Numbered from the stretch's first letter, positions 8,803 through 17,390 are shown. The stretch: 44,147 nt of DNA from an uncultured bacterium (GCA_905216025.1 CAJMSE010000025.1:1-44147); one strand, 5' to 3'. Notes: generated from the letters alone by a model not told the origin. A program made the numbers and translations.

Positions 8803-10998
8803 ATGGCATACAATATCAACATCAGATTCTGCCGGCAGAAAAGCGCGGGGCAGAGAATGAGACTGCATTTAGGGAAAATAGCCCTCGCGGGACTTGCCCT
8901 TCTGTGCGGCGCGCCGATAACGGCGAGGGCGCAGGGAACGGCCGACGACTACAGGCGGGCATACAGTCTGAGTACCAGGTTCGGCAGTGCGAGGGTGTGG
9001 CACTGGGCTCACGGCATTGAGTGGAAAGACTCCACTGCCACATACCATTATTATATAGACACGCCGGAGGGACGCCGCTACATGGCGGGCAATGCCGACG
9101 ACGGCACGCTTTCGGCCTACACGACCGAGCGGGAGCGCGACAGCGCGATAGGCCGCAGGCCGAGGCCGGCATGGAAAGAGCCGTTCGGCCGCCAGCACAA
9201 GCGCCACTGGATGGAGGTGGACGAGGAAGACGAGGCACGCCCCGTGCCATCGCCCGACGGCCGCATGGAGGCGTACGTCGAGGGATACAACGTCGTGCTG
9301 CACGAGGCGGGCAAGCCGTATGCGGTGAAGCGCGTACTCAGTCAGGACGGCTCGCCCGGCGACTACTACTCAAACCGCATCTACTGGTCGCCCGACTCGC
9401 GCTACATCATGGTCTGCCGCCGCCAGCCGGTGCCCAAACGCTATGCCTATTACGTGGAATCGTCGCCCCGCGACCAGCTCCAGCCGCTACTGCACAAGCA
9501 GGAATATGCCAAGCCGGGCGACCGCCTGCCGCAGCACACGCCCGTGATATTCGACACGCACACGGGCCGGCGCGTGGAGGCCGACATGTCGGTATGCGGC
9601 AACCAGTACGATCTCGGCAACTTCCGCTGGCTGCCCGGCAGCCGCGAGGTTACGATGGAGTATAACCAACGTGGCCACAAGCTGGTGAGCATACTGGCAA
9701 TGGACGCCGTGACGGGGCGCATGCGCACGGTGGCGGAGGAGCGCTCGGAGACGTTCGTCAACTACACGCGCTACTTCCGCCACGACTACAGCGACGGCAG
9801 CCGCATGATATGGATGAGCGAGCGCGACAACTGGAACCACCTCTACCTCTACGACACGGCGAAGGGAAAGGTGATAAGGCAGATAACGCGCGGCGAATGG
9901 TGCGTGCGCGAGGTGGTGCACGTCGACGAGCAGGCCGGACTGATATACTTCTCGGCATCGGGAGTGAACAGCGGCGAAGACCCTTACCTCGTGCGCTACT
10001 ACCGCATCGGCACCGACGGGCGGGGCATGACATGCCTCACTCCGGCCGAGGGCAACCACCGCGCACGCTTCTCGGCCGATTTCAGATATCTGATAGACAC
10101 CTACTCGATGGCCGGCAAGGCTCCCGTCACCGAACTGCGCACCACGGACGGCAGCCTCGTGCGCACGCTCGAGACGGCCGACATCTCGGCAATAGCGGCC
10201 GACGGATGGCGCGCACCGGAGGTGTTCACGGCCAAGGGACGCGACGGCAAGACCGACATCTGGGGCCTGATACACCGGCCGACGAACTTTGACCCGGCGC
10301 GCAAGTACCCCGTCATCGAGTATATCTATGCCGGACCGGGCAATGCCTATACCCCGAAAGACTTTATCCCGTATGACTGGAACATGACGGCGCTTGCCGA
10401 ACTGGGCTTCATCGTGGTGCAGATGGACGGCATGGGCACGTCGTGGCGCGGAAAGAAGTTCGAGGATGTGTGCTACAAAAACCTGAAAGATGCGGGATTC
10501 CCCGACCGGCGGGCGTGGATAGAGGCGGCAGCACGCCGCTATCCGTACATGGACACCACGCGGGTGGGCATCTTCGGCGCCTCGGCAGGCGGTCAGGAGA
10601 GCACCACGGCCGTGCTCCTGCATGGCGACTTCTACAAGGCGGCATACTCGTCGTGCGGCTGTCACGACAACCGCATGGACAAGATATGGTGGAACGAGCA
10701 GTGGATGGGTTGGCCGGTAGACAGCTCATACGTGGAGTGCAGCAACGTACATAACGCACACCGCCTGACGGGCGCGCTGATGCTCGTCGTGGGCGAGATT
10801 GACGACAACGTAGACCCGTCAAGCACATATCAGGTGGCGGACGCGCTGATACGTGCCGGAAAGGACTTCGAACTCGTGGTGCTGCCCGGCGTCGGTCACA
10901 CCATGGGCGAACGATACGGCGAGCACAAGCGCTTCGACTTCTTCGTTAAGAACCTGCTCGGGGTCGTGCCGCCGAAGTGGGCGGATGTGGAAAAGTAG
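8803..10998 (+). CDS. Secreted S9 prolyl oligopeptidase-family peptidase (DPP-IV-like)
   Basis: Serine peptidase of family S9 with a DPP-IV N-terminal beta-propeller and a C-terminal alpha/beta-hydrolase domain (731 aa). Such enzymes release dipeptides from peptide N-termini, often after Pro or Ala, in the periplasm. The nucleophile motif is FGASAGG (Ser 594 in this numbering); the Asp is in DDNVDPSST (~667-671) and the His in GVGHTMG (His 699). A hydrophobic segment, GKIALAGLALLCGAPITARA, is the signal peptide core. ATG 8803 and ATG 8857 are both plausible; 8857 gives a more compact signal peptide, 8803 has the more AT-rich upstream sequence and a shorter leader. The nucleophile elbow GASAG differs from the GWSYG typical of DPP-IV, so exact specificity is uncertain. 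No other peptidase gene is adjacent. Confidence 0.88.
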   Translation: MAYNINIRFCRQKSAGQRMRLHLGKIALAGLALLCGAPITARAQGTADDYRRAYSLSTRFGSARVWHWAHGIEWKDSTATYHYYIDTPEGRRYMAGNADDGTLSAYTTERERDSAIGRRPRPAWKEPFGRQHKRHWMEVDEEDEARPVPSPDGRMEAYVEGYNVVLHEAGKPYAVKRVLSQDGSPGDYYSNRIYWSPDSRYIMVCRRQPVPKRYAYYVESSPRDQLQPLLHKQEYAKPGDRLPQHTPVIFDTHTGRRVEADMSVCGNQYDLGNFRWLPGSREVTMEYNQRGHKLVSILAMDAVTGRMRTVAEERSETFVNYTRYFRHDYSDGSRMIWMSERDNWNHLYLYDTAKGKVIRQITRGEWCVREVVHVDEQAGLIYFSASGVNSGEDPYLVRYYRIGTDGRGMTCLTPAEGNHRARFSADFRYLIDTYSMAGKAPVTELRTTDGSLVRTLETADISAIAADGWRAPEVFTAKGRDGKTDIWGLIHRPTNFDPARKYPVIEYIYAGPGNAYTPKDFIPYDWNMTALAELGFIVVQMDGMGTSWRGKKFEDVCYKNLKDAGFPDRRAWIEAAARRYPYMDTTRVGIFGASAGGQESTTAVLLHGDFYKAAYSSCGCHDNRMDKIWWNEQWMGWPVDSSYVECSNVHNAHRLTGALMLVVGEIDDNVDPSSTYQVADALIRAGKDFELVVLPGVGHTMGERYGEHKRFDFFVKNLLGVVPPKWADVEK

Positions 10999-11076
10999 GA
11001 TGAGGGCATGGCCGGAAGTGATTTTTCGCCGGTCATTGCAGGGCGGTAGAGGGTGCGGAACTGACTCAAGACTAAA

Positions 11077-12075
11077 TCAGAGTCCGCTGATGATTATCGG
11101 CCCGCCATGCGGATTGAAGCCGATGAGCCGGCGGCCGGCCTTCACTTCCACCTCAAGCGGCCGCCCGTCCTGCACGGCACTGACGGTCCTGTCCGTACAC
11201 ACGACAAGCGTCAGCGGCACGTTGAAGAGGTCTCTGTCGAGACGGAGCGACGGGGCGACGGTTATAGAGCCGGCTCCTGAGTTCCTGATACTGATGCGCA
11301 CGGCGCGCTGCTCGCTGGTATAGGCCGTCACATCGGCAAGCGTGGCCACCCAGACGCTTTGCCGCAGCGAGTCTACATGGTCGAAATGGCGCCATAATAT
11401 GCCGGGGTCGGCGAAGTGGTCGTAACCGCAGCTTATGCCATGGGTCATGGTGATGCCCCACCCTCCGCTGCTGACAAGGCCGTCGACCCACCGCCGAAGC
11501 TCCGCGTCCGTACGCTTGCTGCCTAAGCTCATCTGCCGCGTGCGGCTGCCGGTGCGTCCCGCCTCGCATACGGCGACGCTCTCCTTGCTGCGCCGGTTTC
11601 CGGGATATACGAACGTACGGGGCCGCACCCCGACGCTGTCAATGATGATGCTGTCGTTGGCCTGCACCTCGCGGCGCAGTTCTTCGGGTGTAAGCACGGT
11701 CACATTCCTGTGTTCCCAGCCATGACTGGCTATCTCGTGCCCGTCGGCATGCAGCTGCCTGATCTGCTCCCACGTCATGGCCGGCGTGCCTTTAAAGTCT
11801 CTCCCCACCTTACTGCCCACGATGGCGAACGTGGCGTGAAAGCCGTGCTTCGCCAATTGGCCGCGCAGCACGGTGTAATGCTCCAGCAGACCGTCGTCGA
11901 AGGTATAGCTGATGGCGGCCGGACGGTCGCCCTGATAGCGTGAGACGTATATCTGCGGAGAGCATTCCGAGCCAAAGTCTGTCACAGGCCAGATGCCCTT
12001 CTTAAAGTCTTTCACGATGGCCGTGGCAGTCATCGCGTAGATAATGGAAGTCAGTAGTAATAACGTCTTCTTCAT
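11077..12075 (-). CDS. Secreted polysaccharide deacetylase (NodB-type, CE4-like)
   Basis: Metal-dependent polysaccharide deacetylase, 332 aa, with a signal peptide (MKKTLLLLTSIIYAMTATA). The NodB domain covers residues ~50-230: motif 1 is TFDDG (Asp 60 and 61) and motif 2 is HEIASHGWEH, supplying His 118 and His 122; with Asp 61 they form the expected metal triad. A beta-rich C-terminal part (~235-332) has no family I can name. The substrate could be peptidoglycan, chitin-like or xylan-like polymer. It is convergent with the S9 peptidase gene. Three ~22-bp repeats and a -7 box (12230) precede it. Confidence 0.87.
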   Translation of the reverse strand: MKKTLLLLTSIIYAMTATAIVKDFKKGIWPVTDFGSECSPQIYVSRYQGDRPAAISYTFDDGLLEHYTVLRGQLAKHGFHATFAIVGSKVGRDFKGTPAMTWEQIRQLHADGHEIASHGWEHRNVTVLTPEELRREVQANDSIIIDSVGVRPRTFVYPGNRRSKESVAVCEAGRTGSRTRQMSLGSKRTDAELRRWVDGLVSSGGWGITMTHGISCGYDHFADPGILWRHFDHVDSLRQSVWVATLADVTAYTSEQRAVRISIRNSGAGSITVAPSLRLDRDLFNVPLTLVVCTDRTVSAVQDGRPLEVEVKAGRRLIGFNPHGGPIIISGL

Positions 12076-12080
12076 TTTAT

Positions 12081-12141
12081 TTGCTTTACGTATTATATGT
12101 AGTTGTTTTATGTATTATATTTAGTTGCTTTACGTATTGCC
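12081..12141. repeat. 22-bp tandem repeat upstream of the deacetylase
   Basis: Units start at 12081, 12103 and 12125. The pattern is TTGCTTTACGTATTATAT, with C/T changes, followed by GTAG or TTAG; the third unit is partial. It sits in the presumed 5' leader of the deacetylase mRNA, directly before its ATG. Confidence 0.8.
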
Positions 12142-12229
12142 AACAGAACCTGCCGGCCGGCCCGTCATGAAGCATTCACGATGCCATCGGCAGCAGTCTG
12201 TAACCATCCGGCTTGACTGCAAATTTACT

Positions 12230-12237
12230 ACAAAGTG
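12230..12237 (-). promoter_or_regulatory. -7 box for the deacetylase gene
   Basis: The minus strand reads TAAATTTG (TAnnTTTG). It would give a leader of about 150 nt that contains the 22-bp repeats. No convincing -33 TTTG at the 20-bp spacing. Confidence 0.5.
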
Positions 12238-12299
12238 CCCGTAAAGAAGCGGTAGAATAGTACGAAAAACGGTAAATATGTACGTTTGAGAGACAAGAA

Positions 12300-12328
12300 A
12301 AGCCGGGTTATGCAGCATAACCCGGCTT
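12300..12328 (-). terminator. Intrinsic terminator of the Nmad2-Nmad3 transcript
   Basis: A perfect 14-bp stem (AAGCCGGGTTATGC and its complement) around one central base, starting 18 bp past the Nmad3-like stop. On the minus strand it runs into TTTTCTTGTC, a U-rich tail. It marks the end of the island. Confidence 0.85.
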
Positions 12329-12345
12329 AGACATGAGGCGGAGCC

Positions 12346-13182
12346 TCACCTTATGATGTTCTTCACCCAATCCATGGCCTGCTCATCGGGCGAGAAGACA
12401 AACTCCTGACCGAGGCACGCCGAGACGAACTCGTCGCCATGCCAGGCGTTCGGGTTGTAGCGGATGGGGATTTCACGGAAGCATTCCGGGAGACTCCATA
12501 CCCGCCGGGAGCATCCTTCCTTGGTCAGCACCCTCTTCCTGTCAAACGGCAGGCAACCGGCGCCTGCCATTTCCGGCATGAACGACAACCGGTCGGCCGC
12601 CACGTATATCGCGTTGTCCGACTGCCAGTAGCCCGCAGCAGCATGGGGATGCTCTTTCATCCAATCGGGGATATTCTCCTTGCTGTCTATAATCTCACCT
12701 ATCTGGAGATAGCCGTATACCACATGCAGGTCGGGCGCGCCCTTCACAAACCGCAGTTTGCCGTCTATCATCTCCGTCTGCCTGAACCATCCGAAGAACA
12801 GGAACAGGTCGCCGACGCTTATCTGCTCATTGGTGAGCACCCCGAGAGCTGCTGCCCGCTGTCCGAACGCAGGCCGCCATCCGGCAGGACGCTCACGGCA
12901 GTCTCTTCTCAGGTCGGGGTCGAGGTGGCAATGAGAATCCGGCTTGAGCTCAGTCCGCGGGCGCAGAGAGCTTATGATGTCATGATAGGACTTCCCCTCA
13001 TAGGTCAGTGCCCCGTAAGTGTTTGCCTCGTCCTCGTCGTCCGGTATCGGCATGGAGAGCAAAGTGCCGTCGGGCATTATCGGATTAGGCATTTTTCCGT
13101 TGCTTGAATCGAAGCCCTTGCGGCTGATGCTTATCTTATTAGGATTTGTCATGGTGGTTGTTGGTGTTTTATTGTTATTCAT
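12346..13182 (-). CDS. Nmad3-like protein (nucleotide modification associated domain 3)
   Basis: A 278-aa cytoplasmic protein without signal peptide. Near the N-terminus KISISRKGFDSSNGKMPNP, then PDGTLLSMPIPD, then CHLDPDL and GDLFLFFGWFR match my recollection of Nmad3, a domain predicted from comparative genomics to belong to nucleic-acid base modification systems. No experimental function is known to me. Its ATG overlaps the TGA of the upstream Nmad2-like gene (ATGA), so the two are translationally coupled. Met 11 (MTNPNKIS) is an alternative start that removes a Thr-rich tail. It is the last gene of the island, followed by a strong terminator. A profile search against the Nmad families would settle the assignment. 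Confidence 0.7.
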   Translation of the reverse strand: MNNNKTPTTTMTNPNKISISRKGFDSSNGKMPNPIMPDGTLLSMPIPDDEDEANTYGALTYEGKSYHDIISSLRPRTELKPDSHCHLDPDLRRDCRERPAGWRPAFGQRAAALGVLTNEQISVGDLFLFFGWFRQTEMIDGKLRFVKGAPDLHVVYGYLQIGEIIDSKENIPDWMKEHPHAAAGYWQSDNAIYVAADRLSFMPEMAGAGCLPFDRKRVLTKEGCSRRVWSLPECFREIPIRYNPNAWHGDEFVSACLGQEFVFSPDEQAMDWVKNIIR

Positions 13183-13847
13183 TTATTGCTGGTTGGTAAG
13201 TTCCTTAGCTTGAGGATATAGTCTTCCTTGCTGAGGCCGGACTCTTTGAGACCGCGCTCAAACTGGTCCTTGGCATATCCGATGAGAGCTTCTATCCGCT
13301 CTTCCTCGGGGAAATAAGTGAAGTTGCGGTGCATCCTGAGCCCGCCTCTATGGTCTGTCATGTCCAAAGAATGGTTGTCCTCGGGCTTCTTTCCGTTGTT
13401 CACGACGGGGAAATAATAAAACTCGCGGCATATAAGGACGTTCCCGCCACCGGTATCACGCTTGTAATCGCCTTCTCCGTGGCCGCCGCAATTGGCGTGC
13501 TGGCGGAACCCTCCGCCAGCTTCCGGTTCGTAGATATTGTCTCCGTACCTGCGGAAATCGAACTCGTTGCTTATCGCTTCGGGCGGCACTCTCTTATTCT
13601 GAAACCGCTCCCAATAGTCTTCCATGCTGATTTTCTCGTCTATCTTCGCGATATAGACAAGCCTTTCCTGTCCCGGTTCCGACCCGTCAAGACACCGGGA
13701 GGTCCATCCCGATATCCAATCCCCTGCGCCGATATTCCTGTTCCGCCTTATGCCCGGCTTGCATGTGGCCAGCGTCAGGACCCCGAAGAACGGGTTGGGA
13801 GCAAAGGCTGTGTCATGCGTCATCTTGTAACAGATAAGTTTTCCCAT
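13179..13847 (-). CDS. Nmad2-like protein (nucleotide modification associated domain 2)
   Basis: A 222-aa cytoplasmic protein. The N-terminal segment YKMTHDTAFAPNPFFGVLTL, followed by CKPGIRR and GAGDWISG, and the middle part FRRYGDNIYEP and NVLICREFYYF fit the Nmad2 pattern as I remember it. The family was named for its gene contexts with DNA base modification genes; biochemistry is unknown. The ATG is preceded by a ~250-nt leader with extensive inverted repeats and its own -7 box at 14104-14111. The gene overlaps the Nmad3-like gene by four bases. The pairing of both Nmad families beside an RNA ligase island is the notable point. The C-terminal ~40 residues are helical and charged. Confidence 0.72.
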   Translation of the reverse strand: MGKLICYKMTHDTAFAPNPFFGVLTLATCKPGIRRNRNIGAGDWISGWTSRCLDGSEPGQERLVYIAKIDEKISMEDYWERFQNKRVPPEAISNEFDFRRYGDNIYEPEAGGGFRQHANCGGHGEGDYKRDTGGGNVLICREFYYFPVVNNGKKPEDNHSLDMTDHRGGLRMHRNFTYFPEEERIEALIGYAKDQFERGLKESGLSKEDYILKLRNLPTSNK

Positions 13848-13907
13848 AATAATTGCTTTAAGTTTGTTGTATATTTACTGTTTCATTATAACTCAAAAAC
13901 AGAAAGC

Positions 13908-14098
13908 GGGCTGCCACCCATGCCTTTCTTGTAAGCATCGCCAAACGCTTGAATACACGCACGGAATGGCAGCCCACATTATATATGGACTGCTCCCGTG
14001 CCTCGCGTACTCGTTGATATTTGGCGATTTCACAAGAAAAGAGGCACTGTTTATCTCTCTTTTTATATCCCTGGGCAAACCCGTGGTCTGTCCTTAGA
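13908..14098 (-). promoter_or_regulatory. Long structured 5' leader of the Nmad2-Nmad3 mRNA (or a small RNA)
   Basis: On the minus strand, downstream of the -7 box, several nested pairings appear. First, GGAC (about 14093) can close on GUCC (about 13987) around GUGCCUC (14046-14040) pairing with GAGGCAC (14005-13999). Next comes a long hairpin, 13975-13908: GGGCUGCCA pairs with UGGCAGCCC (9 bp), then CCGUGC with GCAUGG, then UGUA with UACA and AAGC with GCUU. The hairpin is followed by a CU-rich stretch with several U runs. It may be a regulatory leader, a separate RNA, or both. A 92-aa frame overlaps (13858-14136) but resembles nothing I know. Stems were found by eye, not by folding software. 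Confidence 0.6.
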
Positions 14099-14103
14099 TA
14101 CCG

Positions 14104-14111
14104 CAAAGATA
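14104..14111 (-). promoter_or_regulatory. -7 box for the Nmad2-Nmad3 operon
   Basis: The minus strand reads TATCTTTG. Unlike the three other island promoters, no CCTCCGCCA/TGGCYGAGG inverted repeat lies upstream, so this operon may be controlled differently. It lies just inside the 3' intergenic side of the YopX-like gene. Confidence 0.55.
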
Positions 14112-14148
14112 ACGCTTTTCCTTGAAAACGCGGCAATGTATGCGGCTT

Positions 14149-14913
14149 TTATTTTTGCCAATAAGGCTCTATGCCAAGTATTTCCAAAGCCGGATATTTC
14201 CATTCCTCCTTGTCGAAGTTTGGCGTGTAGCGGCTTCTTTGCAGGATATCGCCCATCGGTTCGGCCCCATATCCCATCGGAATAATTCCTATACACCTGC
14301 TGGCGACTGTCCGCGGCGGCTCTTCCCTAAGGTTTTCAAGCAGGAAGAACACCGTGCCGACACGGTGCGCCATCCGGCAGTTCCCGTCCGTGAGCGGCAG
14401 GCTGTGGTTATCTGCGATGAAGGCATAACCGTCGTGTTTGTCATCCGGCAACCCATCCATCGGCATCGTGCCCACCCCACAGCAGCATCCCCTGTGCAGT
14501 TCGACTATGTCGCCCGTGAAGATGTGGTCGCCCGAGCCGTCGGTGAACGGCGTGCGGACACCGGCGAATATCACCTCGCGCCCGTGGCCGAACCTGCTGT
14601 GCCCCTCGCCGAGCAGCTCACTCATGGGGCATACGCCTCCAACGGTATACCATTCAGGCCCGCATTCCAGCCTTATGTTATCCCGTTCAAATATATACAT
14701 GCGGCCTTCCCGGAAGTAACAGTCGCCGAAGCGGGTGTATCCGAACCGGCCATGCTCCTTCACATACCTTATTATAATGTCGGGCAGACCGTGCGTCGCG
14801 CCCTCCCTTATAGGGCCGCGGAACACCCGGCACGCCAGTTCGAGCACCTTCTCGTTAATCACGGCCGCCTTGACGCCCACGGCCCGCCTCATGCTCTCAT
14901 GCTGATCGGTCAT
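14149..14913 (-). CDS. Unknown protein, possible YopX-like domain, coupled to the WYL gene
   Basis: A 254-aa cytoplasmic protein that I do not firmly recognise. The central stretch FTDGSGDHIFTGDIVEL and the later DGYAFIADNHS resemble the YopX-type beta-rich fold found in phage and accessory proteins, where a DxxGxxIYxGDIV pattern is typical; this is a weak match. It contains a Cys triplet (GCCCGVG). Its ATG overlaps the WYL stop by four bases, so both proteins are probably made from one message under the island operator. The N-terminal ~45 residues look helical. Function is unknown; a role with the WYL regulator (co-regulator or ligand sensor) is only a guess from coupling. Confidence 0.6.
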   Translation of the reverse strand: MTDQHESMRRAVGVKAAVINEKVLELACRVFRGPIREGATHGLPDIIIRYVKEHGRFGYTRFGDCYFREGRMYIFERDNIRLECGPEWYTVGGVCPMSELLGEGHSRFGHGREVIFAGVRTPFTDGSGDHIFTGDIVELHRGCCCGVGTMPMDGLPDDKHDGYAFIADNHSLPLTDGNCRMAHRVGTVFFLLENLREEPPRTVASRCIGIIPMGYGAEPMGDILQRSRYTPNFDKEEWKYPALEILGIEPYWQK

Positions 14914-15821
14914 GCTTCGTCCTCCCTATACATATTATATATACGTCCGGCCATGCCGGCTATCTTCTTTCTGAGCGTTGCCGGCGCCATAACCTCCACC
15001 TCGTCGGCATTCCAGAGTATCTCCTGTATGAAGTCGTCGGTGGGCCGCAGGTGGAAGCGGAAGATGCTGCTGCCGTCTGCCTGCACGGTCTCCTGCTGCG
15101 AAGGGTGAAGCGGCAGGTCTCTCATATAGTTGGCCTGGACGGCCGAGACATGCAACGTGATGTCTTCGGCGGGCAGCGGTTCGCGTATTATGCCGTAACA
15201 ACCGTCGAAAAACTGCTCGGCACTCCAGTCGCCGGGCATGTCAAACGGCTCGTCCGTGATGCGCAGACTGGCTATCCTGTCCAGCGCGTAGATGCGCATT
15301 CCGCCATGCCGCAGGCTGCGCGCCACCATATACCACCGTTGCTTGAACAGCTTTACGCAGTAAGGTTCGGCCGCGAACGTTGAGGCCTCCGCCGAGAAAT
15401 AGCTCTTATATGTCATGCTCACGCGCAGCCCTTCCTTCATCGCCGTCACGATGTTCTGCAGGTGGAGCATGCCCGACGGGATGTCCTCGAGCACGATGCG
15501 GCTTTTCATGTTCACGCATTCAGCCAGCGTATTGCTGAGCGCCATGTTCTGCATGAGCCACAGCCGGATTCTGTCGTGCTCTATATCAGGGCCGTTCACT
15601 ATCCTGTAGAGGTACTCCCCGCTCCTGTCGTTCTCTATATTGACGTGGAATGTGTCCCATATCTCGCGCATCCAATTACGCAGATTGCTCTTCGACAGCG
15701 GCCTGCCGCCGTCCACTTCGTCGTCTATCCACCGCCTGTTAAGGTCTTCAAACGATATTCCCCGCTTCCGCCTGATGGTCTCCACCAGCCAGACGAGCTT
15801 ATGTAACCTGTTGTTTGCCAT
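14910..15821 (-). CDS. WYL-domain transcriptional regulator of the island
   Basis: A 303-aa regulator: an N-terminal winged-helix DNA-binding region (~1-80, with KLVWLVETIRRKRGISFEDL), then a WYL domain (~125-215) with KLFKQRWYMVARS and RIYALDRIASLRI, and a WCX-like C-terminal part (~225-303). WYL proteins sense nucleic acids or nucleotides and act as activators or repressors in DNA-damage and defence loci. Its own promoter carries the 23-bp inverted repeat also found before rtcB and the 473-aa gene, which makes autoregulation and control of the island likely. It overlaps the next gene by ATGA. The repeat replaces the -33 box, which would suit either an activator or a repressor that blocks polymerase. 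Confidence 0.88.
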   Translation of the reverse strand: MANNRLHKLVWLVETIRRKRGISFEDLNRRWIDDEVDGGRPLSKSNLRNWMREIWDTFHVNIENDRSGEYLYRIVNGPDIEHDRIRLWLMQNMALSNTLAECVNMKSRIVLEDIPSGMLHLQNIVTAMKEGLRVSMTYKSYFSAEASTFAAEPYCVKLFKQRWYMVARSLRHGGMRIYALDRIASLRITDEPFDMPGDWSAEQFFDGCYGIIREPLPAEDITLHVSAVQANYMRDLPLHPSQQETVQADGSSIFRFHLRPTDDFIQEILWNADEVEVMAPATLRKKIAGMAGRIYNMYREDEA

Positions 15822-15907
15822 GCCTTCCTGCTTTAAATGTTATGCCGGCCGCCGGCGGAAGCGCCGTGATTGCCTGGGCGCAACGCCGTGATTCAGCTTG
15901 TTTTGTG

Positions 15908-15945
15908 CAAAGATAACACATCCCTCAGCCAAATAGTGGCGGAGG
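15908..15945 (-). promoter_or_regulatory. Island promoter/operator A, upstream of the WYL gene
   Basis: -7 box TATCTTTG at 15915-15908 (minus strand). Seven bases upstream is the inverted repeat at 15945-15923: CCTCCGCCA, CTATT, TGGCTGAGG, with eight of nine half-site positions complementary. Similarity to operator B continues upstream to 15961 (a T-rich CTGAAAAAATCTCAATC run), ending eight bases from the stop of the 473-aa gene. No TTTG at the usual -33 position, where CCAC stands instead. Confidence 0.85.
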
Positions 15946-15968
15946 ATTGAGATTTTTTCAGTTTGTCT

Positions 15969-17390
15969 TCAATTTGCTTCTCTCCTCTGTATGGAAGCCT
16001 TGCATACTTCCTCTACCATTCCGACCATTACCCATCGCTCCTCCTCACTATACAGATGGAGATGCTTATTGGCCAGTATCCTGTATCTTCTGCCTGTTAC
16101 CGGGCGGGCCAGACGCGATTTCCCTGGGTTAAAATAGCTATAGGCAAAATTGCTAAGCAACAGAAGCCGGCGTTCAGGAACTTCATCAGAGATTTCTTTA
16201 AAGGCATTTATCGTCGCCTCCGCACCAAAGCGCAGCATCGTTGAAAACAGGCAACGGGCGAATAAACAGGGGCGTTGCTTCAGTATTTTCAATACCGTAT
16301 CCGCATCTTCCGCCTTATCTATGGCGCCCTGCCACGTGGTGTATTCCTTCTTGTAGAACACGTCAAGAATCTCCGCAAGGTGCTCATACCCTTTGCGCCG
16401 CGAATATTCGCCGAGCCGGAGGGCACGTATCATCCGCACCCACATGCCCCGTTTCGGGTTCATGTCCTTTGCCGCCTCTGCCGCCGGCATGGGTATTGAG
16501 TTAAGCCATGCGGCCACACACTGGCATTCCTTGCGGCCGTATTTCAGCCGCAGCTGTCTTTTCCTGTCGGCAACGGCCTCCGGAGATTTCCATCTTGCCA
16601 CATTCTGAAGCAATTTTTTAGGCTCTATAATCCGCAAATACCCGGTCTTTTCATACCAAAGATAACGCAGTATGTCCGTCGGAGTCCTTATAAATCTACT
16701 TGCTTCCCATGCCCGCCCTTGCTCAACAAGAACCCGCATAACATACATAAGGTTATAATCGTTTTCTATGACAATACTTTCCGGCACGGGATAGGTTGCG
16801 AGCAAATGTCTCAAGCATTTCTTCCGGGCACCGTAGAGGGAAGATGTGGAACAGAGCAGGGTATGGTATAACTTGACAATATCTTCATCCGTAAACAGGC
16901 GCAGCTCATCCAGTCTGTCCGTCTTACCGCTATATACTAAACCAGATGCCTGAAACTGAGCACCGCAAAAGGGGCAGCCATGATACTTGTCAAGCGGGAA
17001 AATGCCGTTAGGTATATGGTGACCGCAAGGAAGAGCGGTACCTTTTGACAATCTTTTACGTCCGAAAAGCAATTGTATCCATTTATCAAAACGGGCAGAA
17101 TCTGACGTCGATATGATGTTATTAGACTTTCTTAAATGTCGATGCAAGAACAGATCAATCTCCTTTTCGGTACTTATGACCTCTGAAATACGTTCAAGTT
17201 CTTTAGTGTCCACCAGGCATAGAGCATGCAACAGTTCCTCACTCAGACAATAACCCTTATCCTTCAGCCGGAAAGCAAACATCAAAACATGAGACGACAC
17301 GGCGGAAGACATATCTATATCTTCCCTCTTTACGTTCAAATACACAGCATCATAATAGAGTGAGGCCTTTAATATAACATTACTTTCCAT
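15969..17390 (-). CDS. TROVE-like protein with Prok-RING_4-type zinc finger, TerD-less paralogue
   Basis: A 473-aa cytoplasmic protein, paralogous to the 742-aa protein encoded upstream. An N-terminal helical region (~1-115) precedes a zinc-binding motif with Cys122, His124, Cys139 and Cys142 (PCGH ... GCPFCGAQF), at exactly the same numbers as in the paralogue. Residues ~150-465 form helical repeats that I equate with the TROVE-like repeats of the Prok-RING_4 architecture. The protein stops at CKASIQRREAN, just where the paralogue goes on into its TerD domain. Similarity is patchy: near-identical over ~305-420, weak over ~60-115. It has its own copy of the island operator and a long structured leader. 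No vWA MIDAS motif as in Ro60 is seen. Base composition is AT-rich relative to the flanks. Confidence 0.7.
   Translation of the reverse strand: MESNVILKASLYYDAVYLNVKREDIDMSSAVSSHVLMFAFRLKDKGYCLSEELLHALCLVDTKELERISEVISTEKEIDLFLHRHLRKSNNIISTSDSARFDKWIQLLFGRKRLSKGTALPCGHHIPNGIFPLDKYHGCPFCGAQFQASGLVYSGKTDRLDELRLFTDEDIVKLYHTLLCSTSSLYGARKKCLRHLLATYPVPESIVIENDYNLMYVMRVLVEQGRAWEASRFIRTPTDILRYLWYEKTGYLRIIEPKKLLQNVARWKSPEAVADRKRQLRLKYGRKECQCVAAWLNSIPMPAAEAAKDMNPKRGMWVRMIRALRLGEYSRRKGYEHLAEILDVFYKKEYTTWQGAIDKAEDADTVLKILKQRPCLFARCLFSTMLRFGAEATINAFKEISDEVPERRLLLLSNFAYSYFNPGKSRLARPVTGRRYRILANKHLHLYSEEERWVMVGMVEEVCKASIQRREAN

Noticed and set aside
9487..10665. 392-codon minus-strand frame inside the S9 peptidase gene
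   Set aside because: Antisense shadow; the peptidase frame holds the catalytic triad.
13858..14136. 92-codon frame across the structured Nmad leader
   Set aside because: Sequence pairing in this stretch explains its conservation better; I recognise no protein, though a small gene cannot be excluded.
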